From Dyadobacter linearis (GTDB lineage: Bacteria > Bacteroidota > Bacteroidia > Cytophagales > Spirosomataceae): a stretch of DNA of 64,000 nucleotides. The notes under the pieces were generated by a model. The model saw nothing but the letters and a program-made list of their open reading frames with translations. It was not told the DNA's origin and did no database searches. The stretch spans positions 310,001 through 374,000 of the forward strand of contig NZ_CAJRAU010000002.1 of NCBI RefSeq assembly GCF_907165045.1, written 5' to 3'. Positions 1-9,417 of the stretch are shown here, piece by piece. Made by a program: the position numbers and the translations under genes. Positions within the stretch are counted from its first letter, which is position 1. Each line of letters starts with the position of its first letter.

Positions 1-967
1 AAGGAGAGTTCCTACACAGGCCGGCGTAAGTACCATTATCGACAACTATGGTACGATGCGTAACCGGGGATTTGAGTTGAGTATTCAGGGAAATATCATT
101 CAGAAAAAGAATGTAACTTTTTCTTCGAGAGTCAACCTTAGCCGGAACATCAATACACTGGTCGATCTAGGCGAAAGAACGCAATCTGACTTTGTATCTC
201 TCAATGGAAACCTGCTCGGCGGAGTAATGGGTATATTGACACCGGGAGAAGAAGTTGGCCGGTTCTTCGGCTTTAAAGTGCCTGGACTGACCCAGACAAC
301 CGATTTCGACGCTGATGGAAATCCCACATTCGCCACTTTTGAAGGTCCCAGACCTGCGGGCAGCAAGGGTACCCCGATCTACGGCGCGTGGATTTATGAA
401 GATGTGAATGGCGATAATATCATCACTGCCGACGACCGGACCGTTTTAGGGAAATCCACACCCGATTTTACATTCGGATGGAGTAATGACCTGACCTGGA
501 AAAACTTCTCACTGAATGCGCTGTTCACGGGATCTGTCGGAAACGATGTACTGAACCTGACCAATTTTTACATTATGAATGGCGTGGTGGAATACAGCGG
601 CGTTGGTTTTAATCAGTCGGAAGAGTGGTACAACAAGCGTTATACCGAATCCAACGTGCACAACGATCCGAAATATCCGGGGATCCAGCGCGGTATTCCT
701 TCGGGTGATATTAATTCGACGATGCTGGAAGACGGTAGCTTTATGCGCCTTAAAATGCTGAGCTTGTCTTACACATTTCCGCGCCTCGGCCCGGTTCAGA
801 ACCCACGACTTTTCGTGACGGGAACAAACCTGTGGACCCTGACCAAATATACCGGCTTCGACCCCGAGGTGAGCTCTTATGCGCAGTCGCTGTTGCAGCA
901 GGGTATTGATTATGGCGCGTATCCGACGCAGCGTTCGTACACCATTGGTTTCTCGTGTAATTTCTAA
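1..967 (+). CDS. SusC/RagA-type TonB-dependent outer-membrane receptor, C-terminal part (5' end outside window)
   Basis: The reading frame is open from base 2, so the gene starts upstream of the window; the first ATG at 56 is internal. About 320 residues of the C-terminal beta-barrel are visible. They carry features typical of SusC proteins: NYGTMRNRGFEL near the start, DVNGDNIITADDRTVLG (a calcium-loop-like strand), and a final aromatic strand ending in SCNF. SusC barrels import glycans or peptides with TonB energy, together with a SusD lipoprotein lid; susD follows 15 bp downstream. The substrate cannot be told, because no glycosidase or peptidase lies beside the pair. The family call is secure; the plug and any N-terminal carboxypeptidase-like domain are outside the window. 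Confidence 0.95.
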   Translation, partial: RRVPTQAGVSTIIDNYGTMRNRGFELSIQGNIIQKKNVTFSSRVNLSRNINTLVDLGERTQSDFVSLNGNLLGGVMGILTPGEEVGRFFGFKVPGLTQTTDFDADGNPTFATFEGPRPAGSKGTPIYGAWIYEDVNGDNIITADDRTVLGKSTPDFTFGWSNDLTWKNFSLNALFTGSVGNDVLNLTNFYIMNGVVEYSGVGFNQSEEWYNKRYTESNVHNDPKYPGIQRGIPSGDINSTMLEDGSFMRLKMLSLSYTFPRLGPVQNPRLFVTGTNLWTLTKYTGFDPEVSSYAQSLLQQGIDYGAYPTQRSYTIGFSCNF

Positions 968-982
968 TTCCGACCTACGAAA

Positions 983-2569
983 ATGAAAAGTCATATAAAA
1001 ATAGCTGCACTGCTCCTGCTGACGGGAATGTTTTCCTGCAAGGACAATCTGGAAGAATCGCCTTATTCTTCTTTGAGCAAAGAGGTCGTTTTCAAAGATG
1101 AAGACGGGCTTAACCAGGCTACGATCGGCGTTTATCATGCTTATACCGCGCCGGATTTCGGCGATATCAGCAACCGGTTCTCACTGACTGAAACGGGCCA
1201 CCGTTATGCCACGGCGGGTATCCTGGGTTCGGGGGCCGATCCTTACTATCGTTTTGGACACAATGCCACTTCGCCTGCATTCGAATCGGTTTGGAGCCGG
1301 TTTTACAAGATTATTTTCAGGGCCAATGTGGTGATTGACAATGCGACGAGGGCTGTTCCCGGTGAAGAAGAGGAAGCTGATCCGTACATTGCCGAGGCCC
1401 GCGTGCTCAGGGCTTACGCTTACTTCAACCTCGTCAGATTTTTCGGTGGCGTGCCGCTTATCCTGAAAGAGATCAACTCGCTCGCGGATGAAGATCTGAT
1501 ATTTGCGCCGCGTGCGACCGATGTGGAAGTGTACGACGCGATCATAGCGGACCTGATATTTGCGGAAACAAGATTACCCGATTCACGCGGTGGCGCAGAG
1601 TTGGGCAGGGTCTCCGCCGGAACAGTGAAAGCATTGCTGGGTAAAGTGTACCTGCAAATGGCCGGCAAACCATTGAACCGCACTGAGAATTACCAGAAAG
1701 CGATAGATGTGTTCAGCCAGCTGGTGGGACCTGTAAATGAAGAGAAATATGATTTTGAGCTGCTTCCTGATTTTACAGATGTATTTTCTCTTGATAATGA
1801 AAGGAACCGCGAGATCGTACTTTCCTTCGGTTATTTCATCAACTCTTCGCAACCGAATGGAAACATCCTGCCATTTAATCTTTTTCCTTCTGGTTTGGTA
1901 AATGGAGATGAGCAAACCAACTACGGGCTGCTTTATAGTTTTTACCAACTGTATGAAAAGACGGATCAGAGAAGGGATTTTACGCTCGTTCCGAGATATG
2001 TTTTCCAGGGCACCGCTCGCGGGAATGCACAGACTGGCGACAGTATTATCTATAATCCCACGATCGGAAACTACGTGATCAAACGCACGAATGCATCCTT
2101 CGCCCACGATGATTTTAAATATGGTATTGCGTATGGAAAACTGGCGCGGGTACCTCGTCCGGCGGGAGCTGCGGTGCAGGGATATAGCGCAGATATGATA
2201 GAAATGCGCTTTCCGGATGTACTGTTAAGTCTGGCTGAAGCATTGAACGAGACGGGCAAAAGTGCCGAAGCATTGCCACTCGTGAACCGTGTGCGGGCAC
2301 GTGCGAAGGCCACTCCTTACCGTGCCGCCACCGTCGCCGACATGCGCGCCGCGATCCGCAAGGAAAGGAGACTGGAATTGACCGGTGAATTCAATACCGT
2401 ATTCGATATCCGCCGCTGGGGTACATTGAAGGAAGAAATCGCCGCCATGAGCGAGGACCAGATCGTCGACAATATCCTGATCCCCTACACCGAAAGGCTG
2501 GAAATTTACCCGATCCCACAATCGCAGATCGACGCGAACCCGAATCTGAGACAGAATGACGGTTGGTAG
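983..2569 (+). CDS. RagB/SusD family nutrient-uptake outer-membrane lipoprotein
   Basis: The product has 528 residues, normal for SusD. The N-terminus is a lipoprotein signal with lipobox GMFSC (Cys19), so the protein should be anchored in the outer membrane, where it caps the SusC barrel and captures substrate. TPR-like helices run through the first half (EARVLRAYAYFNLVRFFGG is a typical SusD stretch). The C-terminal part holds the usual RRLELTGEFNTVFDIRRWG segment and the YPIPQSQIDANPNLRQNDGW-like ending. It is 15 bp downstream of susC and almost certainly co-transcribed with it. A strong hairpin follows the stop. No regulator or carbohydrate enzyme adjoins the pair, so the substrate is unknown. 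Confidence 0.96.
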   Translation: MKSHIKIAALLLLTGMFSCKDNLEESPYSSLSKEVVFKDEDGLNQATIGVYHAYTAPDFGDISNRFSLTETGHRYATAGILGSGADPYYRFGHNATSPAFESVWSRFYKIIFRANVVIDNATRAVPGEEEEADPYIAEARVLRAYAYFNLVRFFGGVPLILKEINSLADEDLIFAPRATDVEVYDAIIADLIFAETRLPDSRGGAELGRVSAGTVKALLGKVYLQMAGKPLNRTENYQKAIDVFSQLVGPVNEEKYDFELLPDFTDVFSLDNERNREIVLSFGYFINSSQPNGNILPFNLFPSGLVNGDEQTNYGLLYSFYQLYEKTDQRRDFTLVPRYVFQGTARGNAQTGDSIIYNPTIGNYVIKRTNASFAHDDFKYGIAYGKLARVPRPAGAAVQGYSADMIEMRFPDVLLSLAEALNETGKSAEALPLVNRVRARAKATPYRAATVADMRAAIRKERRLELTGEFNTVFDIRRWGTLKEEIAAMSEDQIVDNILIPYTERLEIYPIPQSQIDANPNLRQNDGW

Positions 2570-2594
2570 AATTGAATGAATGCATTCTTTACAG

Positions 2595-2646
2595 ACGCCG
2601 GGCTATTCTAGCCGGGTCTTCCGTATTGGAAGGCCCGGCGTTTTTG
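2595..2646. terminator. Rho-independent terminator after susCD
   Basis: A perfect 9-bp stem pairs ACGCCGGGC (2595-2603) with GCCCGGCGT (2633-2641), and a T-run follows on the plus strand. It ends the susCD transcript. It also lies just past the stop of the convergent delta-60 repeat gene, but there is no T-tract on that side. Confidence 0.8.
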
Positions 2647-2653
2647 TAGCGTC

Positions 2654-4492
2654 TTATCTAAAAATTAGGAGTTTAGTAGCCGATTTTTCAATCTTCCTGT
2701 CAATTATAATGGTATAGAGCCCACTGTCGAGAGAACTGATATCGACAAAATTATCAGGAGATTTTACCAAGCTGAATTTTTTTCCCACACTATTGAGAAA
2801 GGTGACTTTTTCGGGCAAATTAAAATCGCTCTTTATAAAAATTTGATCAGATGCTGGATTAGGATAAATTAAAATTTGTCCTGCAAGTTCACTATGAAGA
2901 ATACTCCTTATTGCACTGTACGCAAAGGTATTGTCAGAATCCACCATTTTTAGGCGATAATATAGCCTTCCTTGACCTGCCTCACGATCAATGAATTCGT
3001 ATGTTGCAGTTGAATCCAAAGTTGAGGCAGCTGCCTGCGTTCCGACATCGACCCAGGTTTTTGCGTCACGACTTTTTTGAATATCGAAATGATCGAAATT
3101 TTCCTCGAAGGTTGTCTTCCAATTTAATGATATTTCATTATCAGCCTTACTTACTTCAAAATATTGAAGTTTCACAGGCAGGGCCACGTCATTCAATAAT
3201 CTGACTAGTGAGATATCATAGTCATTTCCGATTTTTGAATAGCCGCCAAGTATTATTTTACCATTTTTTTGCAAAACCACGAGTGAACCAAAGTCGAGGT
3301 CACCAGAGATATCGATAGACACTTTTCCAGTTGTTCCAAAAGAAACATCAAGGGTTCCATTAGGGTGAAATCTGGCAATTGCGAAGTCTGTAGTTGAACC
3401 GTTGTTTTTAGCTGTAAAACCAGCGGCAAGAATCTTGTCGTCGCTTTGTAGGGCGAGCGCATAACCTTCGTCGTCGCTGTTTTCAAAGGTTGTAATTACA
3501 ATCCCGGAAGTTCCAAAGCTATTATCAAGGTTACCATTCGAATCATACCTTAACAGAGCCATGTCAGGGTAGCCTGAAATTTTAACTTTCTGGGTTTTTC
3601 CCAAAATCAAAATCTTATTATCCTTCTGAATTGCGACAGAGGTGCCGACATCCCGCTTACCAATGGCGGTTTTAACGAATCCAGATTCTCCAAAACTATT
3701 GTCCAATAAACCGGATCCATTTAACCGTCCAACCAGAATAACATCATTTAATTCTTGGAAATTGTTTACCCAAACCTCTGAGTAGCCGGCTAATACTAGT
3801 TTTCCGTCATTTTGAAGAGCGGCGGCTCGAACCGATTGCCACAGACCAACATCCCCAGTCTTAATTACAGAGACTCCGTTCACTCCGAAGTCGATATCCA
3901 GATTTCCATTAGCTTCATACTGTGCGACCACCATATCCTTATCAAATGTAGCAGCCTCGTCTATAACACCGGCGAGTAGAATTTTTCCATCAGGTCTCAA
4001 AAGGATAACGTTGGCCTTCTCATTACGGCCATCGAAATCGGAAGTAACAATCCCACCAGATCCAAATGTTAAATCTTTCGTACCGTCGCGGGTATAGCGA
4101 ACCATAGCAAAATCATAGCTTGTACCACTCCAAGAATAGCCAGCGGCGATAATTTTACCGTCTGGTTGAAGTACAGCCGCATAGGCCCAATCCTCGTCCG
4201 GCCCTAAGATAGTTCGTACAATGCCATCTTGTCCGAAGGATAAGTCGAGGCTGCCGTCGACATTATATCTCATGATACAGAAGTAACCGGTTTGTGGAAA
4301 TTCAGAGGAATAACCGACAACGACAAGTTTTCCATCAGGTTGAATCACGGCCGAGTTTGTCGCGTTTCTAAAGTGATCAATATCGGTAATAACTTTGCCG
4401 CCATTACCAAAAGTTGGGTCAAGGGTGCCAGACTGCGCAAGTACTCTCGCGGATATTACAAATATGCAGTGCAAAACTAGAAGTGGTCTCAT
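2654..4492 (-). CDS. Delta-60 repeat seven-bladed propeller protein with T9SS sorting domain
   Basis: The product has 612 residues. A signal peptide (about 1-19, ending VLAQ) is followed by seven tandem units. Each unit has a LDxSFGxxG strand (for example LDPTFGNGGKV and LDNSFGTSGIV) and then an xLQPDGKIxxAGYS strand. I count seven copies of each motif, which fits the delta-60 repeat family and a seven-bladed beta-propeller. After the propeller comes a region starting LPVKLQYFEVSK, common in T9SS proteins as a fibronectin-like linker. The tail IYPNPASDQIFIKS ... LDSGLYTIII is a type A T9SS sorting signal, so the protein is probably secreted or surface-attached. The gene looks more AT-rich than susD beside it. 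The biological role is unknown. Confidence 0.88.
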   Translation of the reverse strand: MRPLLVLHCIFVISARVLAQSGTLDPTFGNGGKVITDIDHFRNATNSAVIQPDGKLVVVGYSSEFPQTGYFCIMRYNVDGSLDLSFGQDGIVRTILGPDEDWAYAAVLQPDGKIIAAGYSWSGTSYDFAMVRYTRDGTKDLTFGSGGIVTSDFDGRNEKANVILLRPDGKILLAGVIDEAATFDKDMVVAQYEANGNLDIDFGVNGVSVIKTGDVGLWQSVRAAALQNDGKLVLAGYSEVWVNNFQELNDVILVGRLNGSGLLDNSFGESGFVKTAIGKRDVGTSVAIQKDNKILILGKTQKVKISGYPDMALLRYDSNGNLDNSFGTSGIVITTFENSDDEGYALALQSDDKILAAGFTAKNNGSTTDFAIARFHPNGTLDVSFGTTGKVSIDISGDLDFGSLVVLQKNGKIILGGYSKIGNDYDISLVRLLNDVALPVKLQYFEVSKADNEISLNWKTTFEENFDHFDIQKSRDAKTWVDVGTQAAASTLDSTATYEFIDREAGQGRLYYRLKMVDSDNTFAYSAIRSILHSELAGQILIYPNPASDQIFIKSDFNLPEKVTFLNSVGKKFSLVKSPDNFVDISSLDSGLYTIIIDRKIEKSATKLLIFR

Positions 4493-4673
4493 ATGAAATA
4501 GTTTTCGTGTGGATCAATATAAATTACCAGTCTCAAACATTTGGGAATTAATGTGCCATCGACATTGCTGAGTTATTTGTCGGTCTGCACTTTAAATATT
4601 TTTTATAGTTTATTCTGACCTGTGATTGTATGGTACTGCATAACTTAATTTTATTGTATATTTCGTATTCATT

Positions 4674-5435
4674 ATGACTAATTCTAAACTTCTTCGAGAA
4701 ACGCGGCTCCTGATTCTCGCAACTGCATTAACTTTCACCTCCTGCCAAAAGCATCTCACCGTTTCTAAAAGCGAATACACGCAATATAGCATTGATCAGC
4801 AGGTTGGGGAGGACTCGGCGGCGTTGCGGTATTATTCTCCTTATAAGGAAAAAATGCAGGCTGAAATGAGCCGCGTGATCGGGCAGACCGAGGAGGAATT
4901 GACCAAACCCAGCGAGCCGGAAACGTTACTTGGTAACTTCTTTGCCGATGCAATCCTGAAAGAAGGTTTGAAAAAGGATCCCTCGATTCAATTCACATTA
5001 TCTACAAAAGGCGGCCTGCGCACCACATTTCCCAAGGGAGATATTACCGTTTCCAAAGTTTTTGAACTGATGCCATTTGAAAATGAACTGGTGGTATTAA
5101 AAATGAAGGGTGAAAATGTGCAGCAGCTCATCGATTTTATTGCTCGAAAAGAAGGTGAGCCCGTTTCAGGAATGCAGATGAAGATCCGGGACAAAAAGGC
5201 ATTTGACGTCACGATAGCCGGCCAGCCTTTTGACATTAACAAAACCTATACATTACTAACCTACGATTACCTCGCCGACGGTGGCGATCAGCTGAGTTTC
5301 CTGAAAAATACATTGGAAAGAAGGGACCTGGGCCAACGGGTAAGAGAAGCAATATTAGAAAATATCAACGATCTGACCCGCGAGGGCAAAAAAATCACGG
5401 CGCAACTCGATGGAAGAATTACGATTGTCCAGTAA
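4674..5435 (+). CDS. 5'-nucleotidase C-terminal domain lipoprotein (substrate-binding half)
   Basis: The product has 253 residues with a lipobox FTSC (Cys24), so it is a predicted lipoprotein. The body matches the C-terminal 5'-nucleotidase domain, which binds the nucleotide base: NFFADAILKE, STKGGLRTTFPKGDITV, ELMPFENELVVLKMKG and the YDYLADGGDQLSFLK motif near the end. In ordinary UshA-type enzymes this domain is fused after the metallophosphatase domain. Here it is its own gene, placed before the catalytic half and overlapping it by 26 bp, which suggests translational coupling and a two-chain enzyme. Family call secure; assembly of the two chains is inferred. Confidence 0.9.
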   Translation: MTNSKLLRETRLLILATALTFTSCQKHLTVSKSEYTQYSIDQQVGEDSAALRYYSPYKEKMQAEMSRVIGQTEEELTKPSEPETLLGNFFADAILKEGLKKDPSIQFTLSTKGGLRTTFPKGDITVSKVFELMPFENELVVLKMKGENVQQLIDFIARKEGEPVSGMQMKIRDKKAFDVTIAGQPFDINKTYTLLTYDYLADGGDQLSFLKNTLERRDLGQRVREAILENINDLTREGKKITAQLDGRITIVQ

Positions 5436-6363
5436 CAGCAGAAGGGAATTTTTACGCAAGGGTCTGGGCGCGACGGCAATGCTGGGACTGGCTGCCTCGC
5501 CACTCGCTGCTTTTGCGAAAGACCGGACAGTGCAGTTGACGATTCTGCATACCAACGACGTGCATAGCCGGGTGGAGCCTTTCCCGATGGACGGTTCGCG
5601 AAACCAGGGATTGGGCGGCGTAGCCAGACGTGCCGCTTTGGTTAAAAAAATCAGGGCAGAACAGCCAAATGTGCTTTTACTGGACGCAGGCGACATTTTT
5701 CAGGGAACACCTTACTTCAACTTGTACGGAGGAGAAGTGGAAATGACGCTCATGAGCCAAATGGGTTACGACGCGGCAACGATGGGAAACCACGATTTTG
5801 ACAATGGATTGGCAGGTTTTAATAAACAACTCATACACGCTCAATTTCCTTTTCTGGTAAGTAACTATAACTTCGATAATACGGAGCTAAAAGGCAAAAC
5901 GCAGGCATTTAAAGTATTTAAAAAGCAGGGTATTAAAGTCGGCATATTTGGGCTGGGTATTGAGCTGCAAGGTTTGGTGAATAAGAAAAACTATGGCGAA
6001 ACGGTTTACCAGGACCCGATCGCGAAGGCGAACGAAGTGGCTTCCATTTTGAAAAATGACTTGAAATGTGACCTGGTTGTGTGCCTGTCGCATTTGGGGT
6101 ACAAATACCAGAGCGATAAAGGATCTGATCAGACGCTTGCCAAATCAACCCGGAATATCGACCTGATCATCGGCGGGCATACCCACACTTTTATGAAAGC
6201 CCCGGAAACGATTATGAACCTCGACGGAAAGCCTGCTACGATCAACCAGGTCGGTTTTGCAGGTATTAATCTGGGGCGGCTGGATTATTTTTTCGACCGC
6301 GATTCGGGCAAACATACCATGGTATCGGCGGTTTATCCGGTTCACGAATATGGTTTAGTTTAG
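5410..6363 (+). CDS. 5'-nucleotidase-type metallophosphatase, Tat-exported catalytic half
   Basis: The product has 317 residues. A twin-arginine signal (SRREFLRKG at about 10-18, then a hydrophobic stretch ending ASPLAAFAK) predicts folded export to the periplasm. All metallophosphatase motifs are present: HTNDVHSR (Asp50, His52), LDAGDIFQG (Asp92), MGNHDFDNG (Asn127, His128), SHLGYK and GGHTHTF near the C-terminus. These bind two metal ions and hydrolyse phosphate esters of nucleotides in UshA/CpdB relatives. The base-binding domain is missing from this chain and is encoded by the preceding, overlapping lipoprotein gene. The ATG at 5410 lies inside that gene. Exact substrate (nucleoside monophosphate, cyclic nucleotide or other) is not clear from sequence. 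Confidence 0.92.
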   Translation: MEELRLSSNSRREFLRKGLGATAMLGLAASPLAAFAKDRTVQLTILHTNDVHSRVEPFPMDGSRNQGLGGVARRAALVKKIRAEQPNVLLLDAGDIFQGTPYFNLYGGEVEMTLMSQMGYDAATMGNHDFDNGLAGFNKQLIHAQFPFLVSNYNFDNTELKGKTQAFKVFKKQGIKVGIFGLGIELQGLVNKKNYGETVYQDPIAKANEVASILKNDLKCDLVVCLSHLGYKYQSDKGSDQTLAKSTRNIDLIIGGHTHTFMKAPETIMNLDGKPATINQVGFAGINLGRLDYFFDRDSGKHTMVSAVYPVHEYGLV

Positions 6364-6376
6364 AAAAATCCGGCGG

Positions 6377-7989
6377 CTATTCCATGTGCAGGAATCGTTG
6401 CCGCACTTTTTCTTCTTCCAGGTCGAGCTGTGCGAGGTGCTGGCGGATTACCTCTTCTTCGAACATTTCTTCTTTGTTGTATTGAAGTAAAAGCGCGCGC
6501 TTGTGAGCGAGTAGCTCTCTGGTAATATCTTGGAATTCAGCTATATAATTGCGTCCGCGGGTTTCGTGTTCGTCTTCATTGACGTGATCCAGGAAGCCGA
6601 TATCACTTTCCAGCTTGTATTTCAGACTTTGCAGCAGCTCATTTTTAGGTATTTCCGCAGCAAATTTTCATTGATCACGGCCAGGGAAGCTTCCGCCAGT
6701 TTTCTCCTGATCAAGATATCCTGCTCCTGTGAAGGTACCTCATAATCCAGTTCCTCTACTTTCAGCCATTTGATCACCAGCGGAAGGGTTAACCCCTGGA
6801 AAACCAGCGTCACCAATATCACCACAAAAGTGATAAACAGGATCAGGTTGCGCTGTGGAAATGGCTGGCCACCATGGATCACCAGCGGAATGGAAAGCGC
6901 CGCGGCTAGTGACACCACCCCGCGCATTCCTGTCCAGCCAAACACCAGCGGCGCACGCCAGCCCGGTCGGCTATCTGCTGTTTTGATGAACTTGCTCACA
7001 AAAACCGTGAATACCGACGCGCCGAGGGTACTCGCAATGCGAGTCACGATCACGACCAGCGAAATAATCAGTCCGTAACCGATCGCAGTAAGCAAGGAAA
7101 TGTCGCCCAGCTGGTTTACGATCACAGGAAGTTCAAGGCCAATGAGCATGAATACCAGTCCGTTTAACACAAAACCAACCGTAGCCCAGACATTAAACCC
7201 CTGAATGCGGCTGAGGTGGCTGAGGATACTGTGACTTCTTTCCGAAAGAAAAAGGCCGCCCGTAACCACCGCGATCACGCCGGAATAGTGGAATTCTTCT
7301 GCCGCAATATACATCGTGTAAGGCGCCACAAAAGTGAGAATCGTGTCAATGCTGGGCGTGGTAGGCAACCAGCGGTGTATCGCGTAGAATATCAGCGCGA
7401 CGCCCATTCCGATCGCAAATCCCATTAAAATCACCATGAAAAAACTGGTAACGGCCTGGGAAAGAACGAATGTGCCGGAAATTACGGCCGTTACCGCAAA
7501 CCGGAAAACGATCAAGCTGGAAGCATCGTTCAGCAAACTTTCACCTTCGACGATCGTGATCAGCCTCTTGGAAACTTTTACATCCTTTAATATGGAAGTA
7601 GCTGCAACCGCATCTGGCGGCGAAATGATTCCGCCGAGCAAAAAGCCCAGTGCAAGCGTAAATCCCGGGATTAATGCGTTGGAAACGAATGCGATCACGC
7701 AGGAAGTGAAGATCACGATCCCAAACGCGAAAGAGCCGATCACGCGCCGCCATTTCCAGAATTCTTTCCAGGAAGTTTGCCAGGCAGCCTCGAAAAGCAG
7801 TGGCGGCAGGAAGATCAGAAAGATCAGTTCGGGGTCGATCTCAACGGTGGGCGTACCCGGTATAAAGCTCAATGCAAGCCCGCCAAGAACCAGCACAATA
7901 GGGTAGGATACCTTGATCCGCTGCGCGAGCATTACCAGGAATAAGATAATGAGGATCAGCGATATATATAAAATAATGTTGTTGTGCAT
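6377..7989 (-). CDS. Na+/H+ antiporter, CPA1 family, with a frameshift near the C-terminus
   Basis: The membrane part is intact: about 12 hydrophobic helices, with the CPA1 signatures PPLLFEAAW, GGIISPPDAVAATSIL and GWTGMRGVVSLAAALSIP. It should exchange Na+ (or K+) for protons across the inner membrane. As sequenced, the frame stops at 6622 after residue 455 with an unnatural tail MSCCKV. In the next frame, from the A-run at 6642-6646 (plus strand T5) down to a stop at 6377, there is an uninterrupted 88-codon, charged, coiled-coil-like tail (NELLQSLKYKLESDIGF ... RQRFLHME). Adding one base restores a protein of about 537 residues, the usual length. Either a real one-base deletion, a homopolymer sequencing error, or a slippage site. 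The P450 gene lies 6 bp upstream. Confidence 0.85.
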
Positions 7990-7995
7990 CGCGGC

Positions 7996-9321
7996 TTATT
8001 TTACATATAATTTGATACCGTTCGTCGATTTCAGCACGATCTGCGGATGCATTCCTACCTCGTGCGCGGGGTCGTTTTCGAAAGTAAATCTTTTGAGTAA
8101 TGCAGAAAGTATAAGCTGCATTTCCATCATCGCAAATTGCAGCCCGATGCAGATCCTGGGGCCCGCCCCAAAAGGCAGATAGTTGAACTTAGCCCGGTTC
8201 TTCACATGCTCAGCACTGAAATTCCCGGGATTGAAAACGAACGGATTTTCCCAGAGATGCGGGTTTCTGTGCAGTTCGAAAACCGATAAAAACACGGAAG
8301 TGCCTTTTGGAACGTGGTAACCTTCAATTTCTTGATCGACTGTCGCCTCGCGCGTCATTGTCCAGGCGGGCGGGTACAAACGCAATCCTTCCTCTACAAC
8401 CTGCCTTGTGTATGGCATTCGCATCAGTTGCTCAAATGAAGGTACCGTTTCAAAAACCGCACATTCCTGCCTGATCCGCGCCACGATTTCGGGCTGTTTA
8501 GAAAGCTCCCAAAGCAGCCAGCTCAATGCAGTCGCCGAAGTTTCGTGGCCGGCTGCAAACATCGTGATCGCCTCGTCCCGGATTTGCAGGTCGTTCATTT
8601 GCTCGCCGGTATCTTCGTCGGTACTGTCCAGCAGCAGTTGCAGCAGATCATTCGGCGCTTCTCCGGAGAGGCGGCGCTGTTCTATAAAATCAAAAATGAG
8701 CTTATTAAAATAGGTGATGTCGGTTTTAAAATGCCTGTTTTCCCCGTTGATCGCCATCAGAGGCCGCCGGTAAGGTCGGCGAACCCGGGTGACAAGGTAT
8801 TTTTGCGTGCGCGATACCTGCTTGTAAATCTGCGCCTTATCCTCGCTGGTCATATTGCCAAACAGGGTTTTGAGTGCGATATCAGAAGTGACGCCCATCA
8901 TTTTCGCGTCAATATCGATCGCTTCCTTGCCGCGGTGTTGCTCCATTTCATCCAGGAAACTTCTGGTCAGTTCGCCCATTGTGAGGAACAATTCCTGCAA
9001 CCGCTCGCGATGGAACGCCGGTTGTACCAGTCGCCGCTGACGGAGCCAGAAGTCGCCCTCGCTCGTCACCAGCCCGTTTCCCAATACCGGCTGCAACATT
9101 TTGGACGAGCTGCCTTTCTTGAAATTTTTATTATGCTGTTGTAAAATATGCCGGAAAAATCCTGGCTCGCGGCTGATCACAAATTCGCGGAAAAGCTTGA
9201 TTTTGAAAGTATCTCCACAAGTTTCAAAACCCTGATGAAGAAAATGAAGCGGGTCGCGCGCAAATTTGATCGCACCGACCAAACTGAAACTGCTGATCCG
9301 GAATTCTGGTATTGGGCGCAT
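7996..9321 (-). CDS. Cytochrome P450
   Basis: The product has 441 residues, typical for a soluble bacterial P450. The heme-binding loop FGAGPRICIG places the cysteine ligand at residue 391. The I-helix oxygen-activation motif AGHETSAT and the K-helix ExxR (EEGLRLYPPAW) are present. It is a heme monooxygenase that needs separate redox partners; no ferredoxin or reductase lies next to it. The overall look (CYP102/CYP4-like, IRQECAVFE, HRNPHLWENPFVFNPGNFS) suggests a fatty-acid or terpenoid-type substrate, but this is a guess. Its stop is 6 bp before the antiporter start, so the two genes probably share a transcript. Confidence 0.95.
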   Translation of the reverse strand: MRPIPEFRISSFSLVGAIKFARDPLHFLHQGFETCGDTFKIKLFREFVISREPGFFRHILQQHNKNFKKGSSSKMLQPVLGNGLVTSEGDFWLRQRRLVQPAFHRERLQELFLTMGELTRSFLDEMEQHRGKEAIDIDAKMMGVTSDIALKTLFGNMTSEDKAQIYKQVSRTQKYLVTRVRRPYRRPLMAINGENRHFKTDITYFNKLIFDFIEQRRLSGEAPNDLLQLLLDSTDEDTGEQMNDLQIRDEAITMFAAGHETSATALSWLLWELSKQPEIVARIRQECAVFETVPSFEQLMRMPYTRQVVEEGLRLYPPAWTMTREATVDQEIEGYHVPKGTSVFLSVFELHRNPHLWENPFVFNPGNFSAEHVKNRAKFNYLPFGAGPRICIGLQFAMMEMQLILSALLKRFTFENDPAHEVGMHPQIVLKSTNGIKLYVK

Positions 9322-9365
9322 GCTTCCCGTTAAATTTTAGAGCTACACAAATAAGTCATTTACAA

Positions 9366-9396
9366 ACAAAAAACCACCCGCAGTACGGATGGTTTT
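9366..9396 (-). terminator. Terminator after dps
   Basis: On the minus strand, AAACCATCCG (9395-9386) pairs with CGGGTGGTTT (9380-9371), with one G-U pair, and is followed by a T-run. It lies just after the dps stop at 9418. Confidence 0.7.
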
Positions 9397-9417
9397 GACA
9401 AATTAATGTGGGTAATG

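Noticed and set aside
1..2569. Calling the susCD pair a polysaccharide utilisation locus
   Set aside because: No glycosidase, lyase, or hybrid two-component/anti-sigma regulator adjoins it within the window.
8545..9144. 199-codon open frame on the plus strand over the P450 gene
   Set aside because: Shadow of a conserved gene with clear heme and K-helix motifs on the other strand.
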